From a virus: a stretch of DNA of 61,584 nt. The notes beneath the pieces were generated by a model. That model worked only from the letters and a program-made list of their open reading frames with translations. It had not been told where the DNA came from and did not search any database. Each line of letters begins with the position of its first letter. The first letter of the stretch is position 1. The DNA is taken from positions 1 to 61,584 of IMG/VR virus record IMGVR_UViG_3300025120_013662; one strand, 5' to 3'. The position numbers and the translations under genes were made by a program. Below, piece by piece: positions 38,401 to 47,600 of the stretch.

Positions 38401-41400
38401 GACTGGTGTTTCTGTAGCGGGCTTTGCCGCAGTTGACCCAACTACACTCGCAGCTTCAGCCTACCAAAAGGCATCTGCGATGCCTCATCATAAGACCCAG
38501 AGAAATGCCGTAGAAAGAATAAGGCTTGGACTAGCACCTTCATTCCCCCCACAGTTTCCACCAGAGTCTTCTAGATTAATATCGGGATCAACTTTTGATA
38601 CCGGTTTAATTACGAGACCAATACCACAAGCAGATAGGTCAAGCTGGTTCCAATCACTTTCGGGTTCAGATTATAACAATTATCAAAGCTATGTTATTTC
38701 AAGTTCAAGATATCCATCTAGCATAACGATCCCTTCGGCATCTTTGACAACACCGGGAGCGCATGCATTGGGCGCTATTATCGTTGTTGGCAACACTTCA
38801 TCTGACTGGGATGGAAAAACTATAGATATTGAAGATGCTCTTTCAAAAGCTACAAGGTTTACGGCTGACGATAGTGTGGCGTATGGTGCATTCAGTCGAA
38901 CTGCTGGTAATCCAGTTGTATATACATACGGTGTCGATGCTGATGGCGGCGTTGAAAATAAAGCGTTCGTTGCCGGCTCGTTGTTATTAGCTATGGAGGC
39001 AGCTAACGCTGCAAATGATATGGCAATAACAGTTAGTATAGATCAATCAGGAGCGAACCCTATCATTGGTCTTCGCCAAACTTATAGAGGAACCGCAGGA
39101 AACAATACGATCGAGGGAACTGCGTTTGAGGGCGGTGGCTCTCTTGCCGGTGCGTCGGGCTTTGCTAATGGCAGTAACGATGTGCCAATATTGGCTGAAT
39201 TAGGGCAAGCACCATTTAGTGGGACAACATTCCAAAACCCCCGGAGTGGCGGTGATCCTGTATATGTTGGTAGGTATTTAACTTCATTTTTCTCTGCAAG
39301 TTACTCCGTCCTGACCGGATCTGGTGGACAGCGTGAGTTTCCTTGGTCTAGGCAAATAGGCTTTGTGCCATGGCAACAGCTTCGAGCAGGCAATACTAAC
39401 CTAGGGAGATACTACCGGCAGAACAATCTTTATGAAATTTCACCAGCTAGATACGCTCCTACCTTTTTGGCAAATGGTCAAGAACAAATGAACACAACCC
39501 CCCAAACACAACTTGGGGTACCTTTTAGGGCGCATTATGACCGTTTAAACAACGACCCAGCTAACTTCCCGGCTACGGCTGGAATATACTATAAAGACCA
39601 ACGAGCAGTCAAGAAAAGAGTCTTGAAATCGTTTATCGAGCCACCTGTTACTTCAAAATACAAGCCTTTGTTACATCAAATATCAACGTTCCGGGGGATT
39701 GCGGATGCCAATATAGCAACTTCAGATAAAAAATCTGATGTTTCTTTGTTGTATTCTTATGGGAACACGTTAATGGGATTTGCTAATAAAGATTTAAATA
39801 TTGAGATTGGATCACAGAAAAATAAAAATCATCTTTTAGGTTCGATAAGAAGGCCTTATGAGATATTAAGAGACAATTATATCGAAAACGTGATGTCTGG
39901 CACAGACGGTGTTAATATTATAAAAATGTTTGTATACTCGGAAACAATTTATCCAAAGGACAGGTATGGATATTTATCAGGTACTCGAAGCCGCCGAGCA
40001 TTCAAAAATAGATTTTGGCGAGATGATATTTCTTTTGATGAAAATTTAAAAACTTCTGGCATCGGCGGGACCACTGCTGTGAACTCAGCAGGGCTCTTTA
40101 GCACCATTGCTATAAGTAGATTTAATAGACAAATGAAAAGAATGGAGGTAGGAGTTCTTCCAACTCCAAATTCATCATCTCAGGGTGCTGTTTATATGTC
40201 ATCTCAACAAATATGGGGCGAAACAACGGGTTCATCCGCCTTAGAGGCATTATATGGTTCCGCTTCTATCTGGCCAATGGACTCATATCTATATTCTGAC
40301 GCAGTGGCAGCCAATGAATTTACATCAACCGGATCATATCCGGTGGGTATTGTGGGTAATCTTGCTGCTGGAGAACTAATGACGCCATGGCACGGGAGAC
40401 CTATACAGGATACTGCTAGCGATGCAGCGTATAAGCTTTATGCTGAATCTCAGTTCATAGGAGCACAATATATTTACACGGTGCCGTGGATTGATGGATC
40501 TCCTAGTAATACTAGAAGTTTCCTAGGTTATGCACCGGGTGCGGCTATAACAAGACCACCTTGGACAGCAGGAAGGGAGAGAAGGTTTGTCGATGGACCA
40601 ACTAAGGGACAACTCAACGAGGGCCGAGCACCTTTTTATGACACTTATGAAACTTGGGCAGACGATGTAAGAGCGCAGGGGCAAGGACATACAATTATTC
40701 CAGAGTTCAGAATTAGTGAACATGTGGAGGCTTATTCTACAGGTAGTGCGGATCAAGAAGTCCGCCGAGTTCTTGAACTAACTGGAGCCAGTCTTGGTGT
40801 TTCTACCGGCGAACAGTCTACATTTATTGATAGGTATTCACAAACTGATAAGCTTGAGTTCCTTGACACATTTATAAAAAATGGTAGTAAAGATTTATCT
40901 TTTAACAAATACCCAAAACACTTAGAGCTAAAAACTGATGCTATTGTAAAGCTTTTGCCTTACGATGGTTTTTATCCGGTACTTAGAACTGTGCAAATCG
41001 CAACGATGTTCTCTCAGTCGTATACTAAGACAAAACCACATTACCAAACAGGGGAAAATGACGTTTGGGTTGTTGGCTATTCAGGTGCTTCGGGATCTAT
41101 ATTCAAACCAGATAGTTTTAGACCTTTGCTTCGTCCGTTTTTTGCTCCCGGAATTTTGTATAATTCAATTAAATCTGGACTAGCTGTAGACTATCCCATC
41201 CGCCGTGGCGGATTAGGAACTAGGGGTGATGATGGTCAATTCCATAGAATTAGTAACTATTTGACTAATACAAATTCTGCTGGTTTCCAAGCTCTTCAGG
41301 GTCCTCTAAGTGGCGCATTATGGACTTCTGGAACAGCAGACTCAAGCAGGTATGTGGGTCAAATTCCGGGGAACACAAGAAGAAGATCAAATGGACAATT

Positions 41401-43708
41401 CGACTGGTACAATACAACAGTCGTAGTTGACGTAGATGGTTCTGATTCAGCCCACCAACATACTTATGGTGAAGATATCAGGAAATTCTTCTGGTCTGAA
41501 AGAGTAGCCTTTGAGGATCTTCTAAATCCAAAAAAAGTTTTAGAAGATACCGCATATGGCGGGATAGCATCCTCAGATGTAAACTATAATTTACATAGGG
41601 ATTGTACAGGAAGTATTTCTGGAACTATTAATGATGGGCTTTATAAGAAGGCTATATCAAATTTCTTAGCATCTGTGCCCGAGTTTTTCCTAAAGAAGAA
41701 ATCTAATCGATTTGGGAGTGAAGGATACCTTACCAAGTTTGTCTCACGTCTTGGAGCGGGAGCTAATGAAAATAACGTATCTGGAATAGAAAAAAGAACT
41801 GTTACCGTAAATACAAATACTGCGTATGTGATGGAGATAGGGTTACTAAAAACAGAACAGTTCAATCTATACAGTAATCCTTATGCTTTTGGCGTACCAA
41901 CGGCAACAGGGTCTAATGGCTGGGACCATGGTCTTCCGCTGGCAGACCGACCTGTTGGCACAAGTTGGCCCTTGCACCGTGGTGAGTTTGCGCCATTCAC
42001 TCCTCCATATTATTACGGACCAAGTACTGTAACAATTACGTATATGCCAACAACTGCGGATTTAGGCGGACAAACAGTGGGAGAAGTTTCACTGGATGAT
42101 ATCATTGGCGAAGCAGCACAAAGAACATATGTTACATTTGGCAACGAAAGCGGAAGTCTATACGATTTCTCGTCCGGATCCTTTGTAGACGTTTCGGGGA
42201 CTACTGTTTCGACGTCCAAGCAGCCATTCTATGGCTGGAATCGGGCATGGCAAAACAGGATGGACATTGATGCTTCAATAACTATTGATAATAGACATCC
42301 AATAGAAAACTCATATTATTCTCCTAGGGATCCGAACAAGTGGGTGATTATGCCAAAGTGGGAATGCCCAGTATTAGATTTTCCAAAAACTCAAACATTC
42401 ACTAATGGAATTAGAAGCACAGACTATGATTTCTCTTCCTCTATTGGTAGCAGTAAAACAGAGTTTAGTAACGGTCCACGAGAAAATCTTGATGTCAGTA
42501 CTTCTGGAATGTGGCACCAATATGGAACTTTGCCTGATGCAAATCAGGGAATTTATATATACATAAAAGACATTACACCCACTGAAACTGAAACAAAATT
42601 AGTGGGGTTCTCGACCGCTGGCGGTTATGCCACAGTTAAGAAGCTACCTAAATTTGTGATTGATTCAGAGCGTGCAATTTCTTCTTTGGCAACGCTGACA
42701 GGGTTTGATCCAGACGAGGTCATGACCGACGGATTTGAAATCTCTAAAGCAAAACGTGTTGGACAACTTGCCTCTAATCAAGAAAAAAGTATTTCCGAAG
42801 CAGTAATAGCAATGCCATACTATGAAGATCCAGAAACAAATGCTCCAACTGCTATAACGCTCAGAGCAAACCTCACCCGCCTAGGTCCAAAAGTTAAAGA
42901 ATTCCGTAGAGCTTTCACTAAATATTCTTTGCCGCCAGCTTTGTCTAGAAAATTGGTTCCTATGATTCCTAAAAAATATCCTTTAATATCACAGGATATA
43001 AATCCATTTAGTGAAGATGATTATGAAAAAGCTCTTACTTCTGGTGATGATACAACGGTTCCTGTGATATATTTGTTTGAGCATAGTATAAATTTATCAA
43101 CACAAGATTTAGCAGATATATGGCAAGGCATCTTGCCTGACATTGGACACTCTCTAAAAACAAGTGTAACTTCAATAGACCATTATATGCCGAGGTCATC
43201 AGCAAGGAATAGAAGAAGGAATACAGAAAATAAATTTCCTGAAATCTTATCAAAGCAGATAGAGCTTGATCTTCCTGATGGACAAAGAACCGGGATACCA
43301 AGGCCTGATTTGTTAGATATATCTCCCTCCTTTGAAAAAGATGGATTTCATCCAGAGATTAAGTGGCTAGTGTTCAAGGTGAAGCAAAAAGGTATTGGTA
43401 GTTATAAAGAATTTATGCAAAAAGAAATCGAGGGCTATGCTGGAGATACTTATGAAAAAGTATTTGGACGAGTATCAAGAGAAGGTATGACTCCGGCAGA
43501 AGAGCAAGCACAAAATCAAATTGAGGATGCTTGGGCTGCACAAACGTATAAAAATACTTTTGGAATAACTGACGAAAATGGTGGACCAACATATAACTGG
43601 CCATATGATTATTTCTCTCTAATAGAGAGCGCAAAAATTACATCAAAGGTTGGATTTAGACCAGACCTTGATCAAGAATTTAGAGATTATGAAGATGGTG
43701 AGGAGTAA
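32441..43708 (+). CDS. Giant virion protein (3755 aa), gp7/gpI position, with lectin-like and repeated modules
   Basis: ATG 32441, ATGA overlap. Residues 165-360 look like a concanavalin A/LamG fold (STVEFFLRKNN, then WRNYSFAF, then GSIDEFRFWKKSRSGEEIG). Residues 490-610 include LYNNLNEIYKSKGTAEAIR and YGVGEDIISLNAYG, which resemble the gpI/gp7 wedge initiator (RGT...lG segment). A second ConA-like segment runs from about 675 to 900. Four related modules of 120-145 aa are inserted further on (see repeats). The C-terminus is helical. gp25, gp6 then this protein matches P2 W-J-I order, so it is likely the wedge backbone with added receptor-binding domains. T4 gp7 is only 1032 aa. Confidence 0.72.
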   Translation: MTKSKLFQNSKQATTVGKYLKSTSAGNVGEGIESSAHLSESIKRIQTFLPDTNYSDPENFVKYGSAEKYYRDSFDYITNYYPYDGSALEKVKFYNDLNPLEKYIFEEKYPTATGFISIGSDYGTPVSHSSGYFAPQDSTYNQYLQAKGGPYSGTIYSTSDYRVNNLGFCGPSGSTVEFFLRKNNTGDGYPAGSVSGKEVVVDIWNGVTSSAPSFGRMTILCKSGSQDRFYVTLQSGTHGAGVAGVQELPVPTTGGLNIADGQWRNYSFAFANSGSNTMLDFYVNGQCVGPQININSLIGEVTGALVANIGSLRGDVYGPNNKNRGALEGYGKLTGSIDEFRFWKKSRSGEEIGRHWFTGVHGGADKHLANVDLGLYYKFNEGITLTSSIDQIALDYSGRVSNGSIIGYDAQVRNTGSSINELSLSSIREVEDPIVRSSNIKVLEDKNILVTSGSNYDYTNNSRIINSIPSWIVEEDENNGGELSSLSQIVSSYFDTLFGQITALRRIKDKQYVSGSISGSINEFPHNERLIQGMGLEAPEIFENIGALELYSQRDEQINFDQPISNIKNSIYKNLYNNLNEIYKSKGTAEAIRNYIRCYGVGEDIISLNAYGNNVEYFLQSNYKAGTTPKKYADFSGRRRRSDVTASIYQYYDSNVQGSHGIIAGTHASASAFTIEYEALFPDNSVIDNLEHDPVEVVTASLFGFHTPRGAFSASVSEVDDLTWHSMGGPIKDDGLQVYAIKSPAEFAEVSNPAHKVRDVYFAVKNRAGTTLLTSDIYRNVYSDQKWNLALSVRNELYPFAQEVSGTTIGSAAAKKNHKFILELYGSNYDGGTKRESFKTTTTLQWPSGSAEITSSKRLYMGAHRTNYTGTVLENSDVHGTSLRYWTDYLPTGTVDLHARDADSYGRLNPYRQAYSFQTPNRPAAYIPEISTLALNWDFANVTGSDASGRFLVSDFSSGSFAPEIAATALITITGAGDLVDGQKFTIRDTAGRDHTFAIEDANDNTANNLIGVDTAQGDDDDGAAAVQFAAAINAGTCATTITAVRAGATVILTQDVVGARGNRSNDDAAAGVTVGDFTGGKDSYESSYQGILSDINLRQHTGRGDFFAPNDTPIRKQYVYTEKLQLPEYVTDDDMIRILDKDVDTFTLESRPMNYFFALEKSVYQSVSKRMLQMFASIDEFNNLIGEPVNKYRGRYKSLEKLRELFFRNVSSDRVDLQKYVAFYKWIDSSMGRMIEEMFPASARVADNVRTVIESHALERSKISYKYPGSSKRYFPILSGTAKSNGGSVCIDTPGWKFNHAPVNRKQSTNAYWWKYRAPRNSIPTPETNVSWITDGRQTVFNALRREVSGSQLVCVSSDILMGNKEYFNKVNNITDFTFGEFKPLPDIVDAIEPNTKKEFPFFASLIKSTDGDAGTFSGKMIAPFRAISSSIETGIFGNIGGTIKNVDFVNLHNDEVYNKDIGTPMQGPYTNEHVGGIQARHNRPLRLNNITTKRKESFNLLVAPATGAFTTIEVTDDGSFSIDDYHGKTITLSAGGVDYSATVSKTTAAASTSKTVIGISGSSNKGLVAQSLMGSLLASINADGLPVTVEFTDSGATASKIKVTSLALDNSMDAIAFAGTWPSTDALMEPNPPTFTFLANGTADVFRNLAGSLKTSAVGFEDISHGQYFRGGGVKSPVNISNIASITGSTGIDVSSGAGVKTLGNFSNKYEVVHGFGREFANMDFVFNNSSYYSSGIPSAFLTTPSMRTVSTQTGSADYDAPRQRSARITNKTIIATRFAAPGSKLDSKQQFRDVASDQMSPNNALPFRNLGVRKPYLGALNSHTRWGGFSGSSPFVLDTFRADDSHGFFGRQEPLKELNDGLDLFGFAACSITFSNAQFANGNTLTLNVAGHTYSAAVNTSVNPGSSTVTVIGLNGVSSGGGGANDAAIATALATSLSQWVSQLVGGAQRPFVPILASNVVRVLRKDMGGSEDGKVFEGALTGKTGVSVAGFAAVDPTTLAASAYQKASAMPHHKTQRNAVERIRLGLAPSFPPQFPPESSRLISGSTFDTGLITRPIPQADRSSWFQSLSGSDYNNYQSYVISSSRYPSSITIPSASLTTPGAHALGAIIVVGNTSSDWDGKTIDIEDALSKATRFTADDSVAYGAFSRTAGNPVVYTYGVDADGGVENKAFVAGSLLLAMEAANAANDMAITVSIDQSGANPIIGLRQTYRGTAGNNTIEGTAFEGGGSLAGASGFANGSNDVPILAELGQAPFSGTTFQNPRSGGDPVYVGRYLTSFFSASYSVLTGSGGQREFPWSRQIGFVPWQQLRAGNTNLGRYYRQNNLYEISPARYAPTFLANGQEQMNTTPQTQLGVPFRAHYDRLNNDPANFPATAGIYYKDQRAVKKRVLKSFIEPPVTSKYKPLLHQISTFRGIADANIATSDKKSDVSLLYSYGNTLMGFANKDLNIEIGSQKNKNHLLGSIRRPYEILRDNYIENVMSGTDGVNIIKMFVYSETIYPKDRYGYLSGTRSRRAFKNRFWRDDISFDENLKTSGIGGTTAVNSAGLFSTIAISRFNRQMKRMEVGVLPTPNSSSQGAVYMSSQQIWGETTGSSALEALYGSASIWPMDSYLYSDAVAANEFTSTGSYPVGIVGNLAAGELMTPWHGRPIQDTASDAAYKLYAESQFIGAQYIYTVPWIDGSPSNTRSFLGYAPGAAITRPPWTAGRERRFVDGPTKGQLNEGRAPFYDTYETWADDVRAQGQGHTIIPEFRISEHVEAYSTGSADQEVRRVLELTGASLGVSTGEQSTFIDRYSQTDKLEFLDTFIKNGSKDLSFNKYPKHLELKTDAIVKLLPYDGFYPVLRTVQIATMFSQSYTKTKPHYQTGENDVWVVGYSGASGSIFKPDSFRPLLRPFFAPGILYNSIKSGLAVDYPIRRGGLGTRGDDGQFHRISNYLTNTNSAGFQALQGPLSGALWTSGTADSSRYVGQIPGNTRRRSNGQFDWYNTTVVVDVDGSDSAHQHTYGEDIRKFFWSERVAFEDLLNPKKVLEDTAYGGIASSDVNYNLHRDCTGSISGTINDGLYKKAISNFLASVPEFFLKKKSNRFGSEGYLTKFVSRLGAGANENNVSGIEKRTVTVNTNTAYVMEIGLLKTEQFNLYSNPYAFGVPTATGSNGWDHGLPLADRPVGTSWPLHRGEFAPFTPPYYYGPSTVTITYMPTTADLGGQTVGEVSLDDIIGEAAQRTYVTFGNESGSLYDFSSGSFVDVSGTTVSTSKQPFYGWNRAWQNRMDIDASITIDNRHPIENSYYSPRDPNKWVIMPKWECPVLDFPKTQTFTNGIRSTDYDFSSSIGSSKTEFSNGPRENLDVSTSGMWHQYGTLPDANQGIYIYIKDITPTETETKLVGFSTAGGYATVKKLPKFVIDSERAISSLATLTGFDPDEVMTDGFEISKAKRVGQLASNQEKSISEAVIAMPYYEDPETNAPTAITLRANLTRLGPKVKEFRRAFTKYSLPPALSRKLVPMIPKKYPLISQDINPFSEDDYEKALTSGDDTTVPVIYLFEHSINLSTQDLADIWQGILPDIGHSLKTSVTSIDHYMPRSSARNRRRNTENKFPEILSKQIELDLPDGQRTGIPRPDLLDISPSFEKDGFHPEIKWLVFKVKQKGIGSYKEFMQKEIEGYAGDTYEKVFGRVSREGMTPAEEQAQNQIEDAWAAQTYKNTFGITDENGGPTYNWPYDYFSLIESAKITSKVGFRPDLDQEFRDYEDGEE
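35328..35695 (+). repeat. Repeated beta module 1 in giant virion protein
   Basis: Encodes the segment from EIAATALITITGAGDLVDGQ to FTGGKDS. It has the pattern A-x-I-x-I-x(6)-DG-x(2)-F-x-I-x-D, then an Ala-rich helix (AAVQFAAAINAG), then TVILTQDVVGARGN. It is one of four diverged copies inserted in the same gene. Confidence 0.65.
36960..37380 (+). repeat. Repeated beta module 2 in giant virion protein
   Basis: Encodes a diverged copy: TTIEVTDDGSFSIDDYHGK, TITLSAGGVDYSATV, a helix AQSLMGSLLASINADG, then ASKIKVTSLALDNSMDA. The order of strand, helix and strand matches module 1, but few residues are identical. Confidence 0.55.
38056..38435 (+). repeat. Repeated beta module 3 in giant virion protein
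   Basis: Encodes CSITFSNAQFANGNTLTLNV, AGHTYSAAVN, a helix NDAAIATALATSLSQWVSQL and a strand NVVRVLRKDMGGSEDGKVFE. It has the same overall order as modules 1 and 4, with the position 1 motif N-G-N-T-L-T-L in place of D-G-x-x-I-x-I. Confidence 0.55.
38752..39183 (+). repeat. Repeated beta module 4 in giant virion protein
   Basis: Encodes ALGAIIVVGNTSSDWDGKTI, DIEDALSKATRFTADD, a helix AGSLLLAMEAANAAND, then PIIGLRQTYRGTAGNNTIEG and FANGSND. The end R-G-T-A-G-N-N is close to G-A-R-G-N-R-S of module 1. Confidence 0.6.
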
Positions 43709-43715
43709 TTAAGAT

Positions 43716-44588
43716 ATGTCCCGTTTTTTTAATCAAAAAGAGGAAGTTATTCAAATTGAACTTACTTCTTACGGAAAGAGTAAGCTTGCGAACGGCGAGT
43801 TCAATCCAGCCTTTTATGCTTTTTATGATGATGGCGTCGTATATGATGGGATGTTTGCTGGTATAGTTGAAACACAAAACGATGTTGTGGATAGAATCGT
43901 AGAAACCCCTCGCTTAACGCCTCAGACAAGGTTTACTTCCTCAGCGGGACAAAACAGTACCATAGGATTAGAGGTGCAAGAATACGATTCTTTAACAACT
44001 GCTAATTCAAAATTCTTTAAAGTTCTTGGGGATTCTGCCCCTTGGGCCTCAAATATTCCTGCTTGGCAAATATACAATCTCTCTGGTAGTAACGGGTTTT
44101 CTGGCAGCGTACAATATAAGAGTGAAATGTCTATACCAAAATTCTCTTCTAATCTGGAGATAAACTATACAGTATCACTGGGCGATAACGAGGAAGAAAT
44201 TTCAACGTTAGTGGGAAATGATAAAATATTATTGGATATTAAAGAGTTAAATACAGTATTTAAAAATAATGAAAACTTTGAAATCGAAGTGTTTAAAGTA
44301 GAGGATAGTGGTAACGGTCGCCTAATACCTTTGAAATTCCTGAATGAAGCGACAGAAAACGCAACTTATCTTGCTCTACAAAGAGACCCTTTTATATTTA
44401 AAAATGGATTAGCTCCCAACGAAGAGGAAATAAATTTAGAATACCCAACTTTAGATAGTTCATATGTAGATTACTATTTAACAATAAGGGTTGACGATGA
44501 AATTGAAGATATACCTAGAATTTCAAAAACTTCTTTGTACGCTGGTAAAGAAGATAGCCTTCCAAACGCTATTTGTGAAGACGAATAG
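43716..44588 (+). CDS. Tail-type virion protein, 290 aa
   Basis: ATG 43716 is preceded by GGAG (43702-43705). The N-terminus VIQIELTSYGKSKLANGEF and FYAFYDDGVVYDG follows the pattern LT-x(2)-G-x(3)-L-x(2)-G-x-F seen also at the start of the protein at 52099. The rest is beta-rich. I recall this N-terminal pattern from marine T4-like virion proteins, but know no defined function. It lies between two giant structural proteins, so it is a baseplate or tail component by context. Confidence 0.6.
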   Translation: MSRFFNQKEEVIQIELTSYGKSKLANGEFNPAFYAFYDDGVVYDGMFAGIVETQNDVVDRIVETPRLTPQTRFTSSAGQNSTIGLEVQEYDSLTTANSKFFKVLGDSAPWASNIPAWQIYNLSGSNGFSGSVQYKSEMSIPKFSSNLEINYTVSLGDNEEEISTLVGNDKILLDIKELNTVFKNNENFEIEVFKVEDSGNGRLIPLKFLNEATENATYLALQRDPFIFKNGLAPNEEEINLEYPTLDSSYVDYYLTIRVDDEIEDIPRISKTSLYAGKEDSLPNAICEDE

Positions 44589-44608
44589 AACAACAAGAGG
44601 AAAACTGA

Positions 44609-47600
44609 ATGCCAAATAGAAGCTCATGTCGAATTGAAAATATTATGCCAAGTGTTACGATTGATTCGGTAACCCTTGAGAATACTATAGAAGACGATAA
44701 TGAGGTCGTATCCATCATTGTGGAGGCAAAAACTCAAGAAAAGATATCTGGTAGAGAAGCTCAGAGATGGTATTCAGATATAGATTTTTCCAGATTTGTC
44801 AGAGTAAGAATTGTTGCTTGTCTGGACGCTACGCAGGCACCTTCATTGGACTATTTACAGCAAAGATTCAATGAATACATTGATTTGTCCGAGGCTGGGA
44901 TTGCTGATCTTAACGCACAAGATTTTGTAAAATCTCAATACAATAAAATGGGTCCAATAAATGGAGACGATTTTAGCCGACTAGCTAGATCTCCCGAGGG
45001 TCCTATTGTACAAATACCCTTGAATCAAGATTTAATAGCCGAAGCTGCCAGTGATCAAGATGGAAATCTAGTACCAGAAGATGGAATTTTAAGACCATAC
45101 TATGTTCAGTCTCCACAAGAAAGGTTTTCAAATAGCCGAACTTTGGCACTACCTCAGGAAAATAATTTATCCGGAATAATTCTTTTTGATGATTCTCTTA
45201 AGGATTTGTTATTACTTGATGCTGAGGGCGAAGTGCCGGCAAGAGAAGTGCAGCAGATTGCAAGAAACATTGTCAATCAAGAAGAGACTTTTCTATATGA
45301 TGAGGTACCCTTACAAACAATAAAACTTTCAGTTGGCCCCGGCACTATTTATCCGGATGGTCAATTATCTCATTTAAGTTTATATGCTTTTTCATATATT
45401 GATTACGGACTTTTCGTAGAACAGGTAGGAGTAGAAGAAGAAAATGAGAACATGCAGTTTAGGTATATTCTAAACTCTTTAAATTCTGGTATGGGAAAGG
45501 TTAATAACTCAACCGTCATCGGAAAGCAGACCTCATATGATCCTATAGAAATTAGAACAACAGAATCAACAGAAGGATTAGTTGAATATGTTTCAACCAA
45601 TCAATCTATTGGTAACATTTCTGACCGCATTGGCGAGACGACAACCTTACAATTAAATTCCCCACAACAGAATCTGTTGTTTGACCTCAGAAGAACAAAT
45701 TTTCCAAAATTTGATAGATTTAAAACAAAATTTTATGATTCTTTTTACGGTTCTTTGGATAATTCCTTGTTGGGAAAAAGTAACTTAAAGATAATACATA
45801 ACGATAATTTCTTCTCTGACTTTTGGTTCTCAAAAGATGATGATGATAATATTCGGTATACTTACGCATTTAATATTTTATCATTCTTAGCACAAAATAG
45901 TAAATTCCCAAGATTATATACAAATAGAGAAACTTCTGAAGAGTTACTCGGCGGCGGTGACATTATTCAATTTAATGAAGTTGTTGACGAGCGAGCTAGG
46001 GTTTTAAATATAGAAGCAAAAAAGCGTCTAGTAGATTTTAATGCTTTTACAAATGATAACGATCTTGGCACAGTTGTCCGTCAAAAGAGAAAAACCTTAG
46101 AAGCTCACTTAACAGAAAAAATTATACAATCTCCTAAAATTCTTCCGAATATAAGACTTCCGGGACAAGGGCAAGACCCAATATCAGCTTTCCGAGGTAG
46201 CGGGATAACTTTTTATGAGGGGTATGATTCTCTAGAGAGTGAACATCTTTTGCAAAATGTATCCAAATACCAGTATGGGTTTAAGTGTTATGTATCAGAC
46301 CCAGCCCAGCTTTATATAGAAAGAAGCTTGCAAAGACTAATTGGAGCAGAAGGTTTAGTAAATGAATACTACAATACTGTTATAAATTCTTTGAATCTTT
46401 ATGACCCAGCCACAGGAAAAATAACAAAAGACCCTAGCGAAATAACTATTGATAATATTCCAGCCAATGATTTATTAGCGGAGCAAGTTCGAATCTTTGT
46501 TTCTTACTTGAGAAAATATAGAGTACCAATTAAAAAATCAGAGTTTAAGGGAACAGAGATAGGAAATGTTTCTATACGTGACTATCGTTCTGTTGAGTCC
46601 GTTCTTTTATCTTTAGTAAATTCTCCCTTTCCCGGTGCAGTTAAGCAAGTAGCAGATACTATTGGTATGCTGGTATCTGATTTGGCTTCAATAGTCGGAA
46701 CCCTTAATCCAAAAGGTGCAACATACGAAGCATCTGGTGAAAAATTTACCTTAGAAAATTCGACTACTCCTGTCGCTATTCGAGAGGCAGAAAATTATTT
46801 TGATGAGACAGTAGAAGCCGGTGTCACAAAAGGACTTGGATACGACTATTTTGGTGATTTCAAAAGAGACCTATTAACAACAGAGATAGAGCAAAACCAA
46901 GGGCAAGATATTCGAGGTAGAATTCTTAGAGAAGTTGGAGAACCAGTAGGTCCAACTAGAATACCTGTCGAAATATATCGCACAAGGGTCGGTCGTGAAT
47001 TTAATAAGTATTTTTGCCGAGCTATAGAAGCTGCCCAGCCAGAAGATAATGGTCCTATAGTGTATGAGCAGATGGAATATCAAGATCCTGCTTATAGGTA
47101 TTTATCTCCTGTGTTTATCCGCCGCCCCGGAAAAGAAAGAATAGATCAGTTAAGCTATTTCCCTATAACAAACGATGTAAATGCTCCTTACAATTTTGAT
47201 GAATATGCAGATTTTTTTGCAGATATTATAAAATCAAAACGTTCTATGAAGTATGCAGAAAAACCTTATTACGAGTTAGTGACTGACAATACAATTGATT
47301 CTCTACAAATAAAAACAGCTAATTCTCTCATAGAAACATTAAGTATAGATCACGGCTGTACAGTGTTGGAACAAATAGATCAACAATTTACAGTGCCCAG
47401 CCCTACAACTATTTCACCGGCTACGACAGTTACGTTTAGTACACAAGAGCTTTTACCGAGTATCTTAGGTGGCAATAATCTTGGAATCGCTGCTTCTGAG
47501 TTTAGTGCGCAGTCAATACAAGATGCTTTGGACGAGCAACGTTTGTCTGACGAGTCACAAAACCCTGCAAGACTATCAGAAGCTCTTGGTCCTGCTACAA

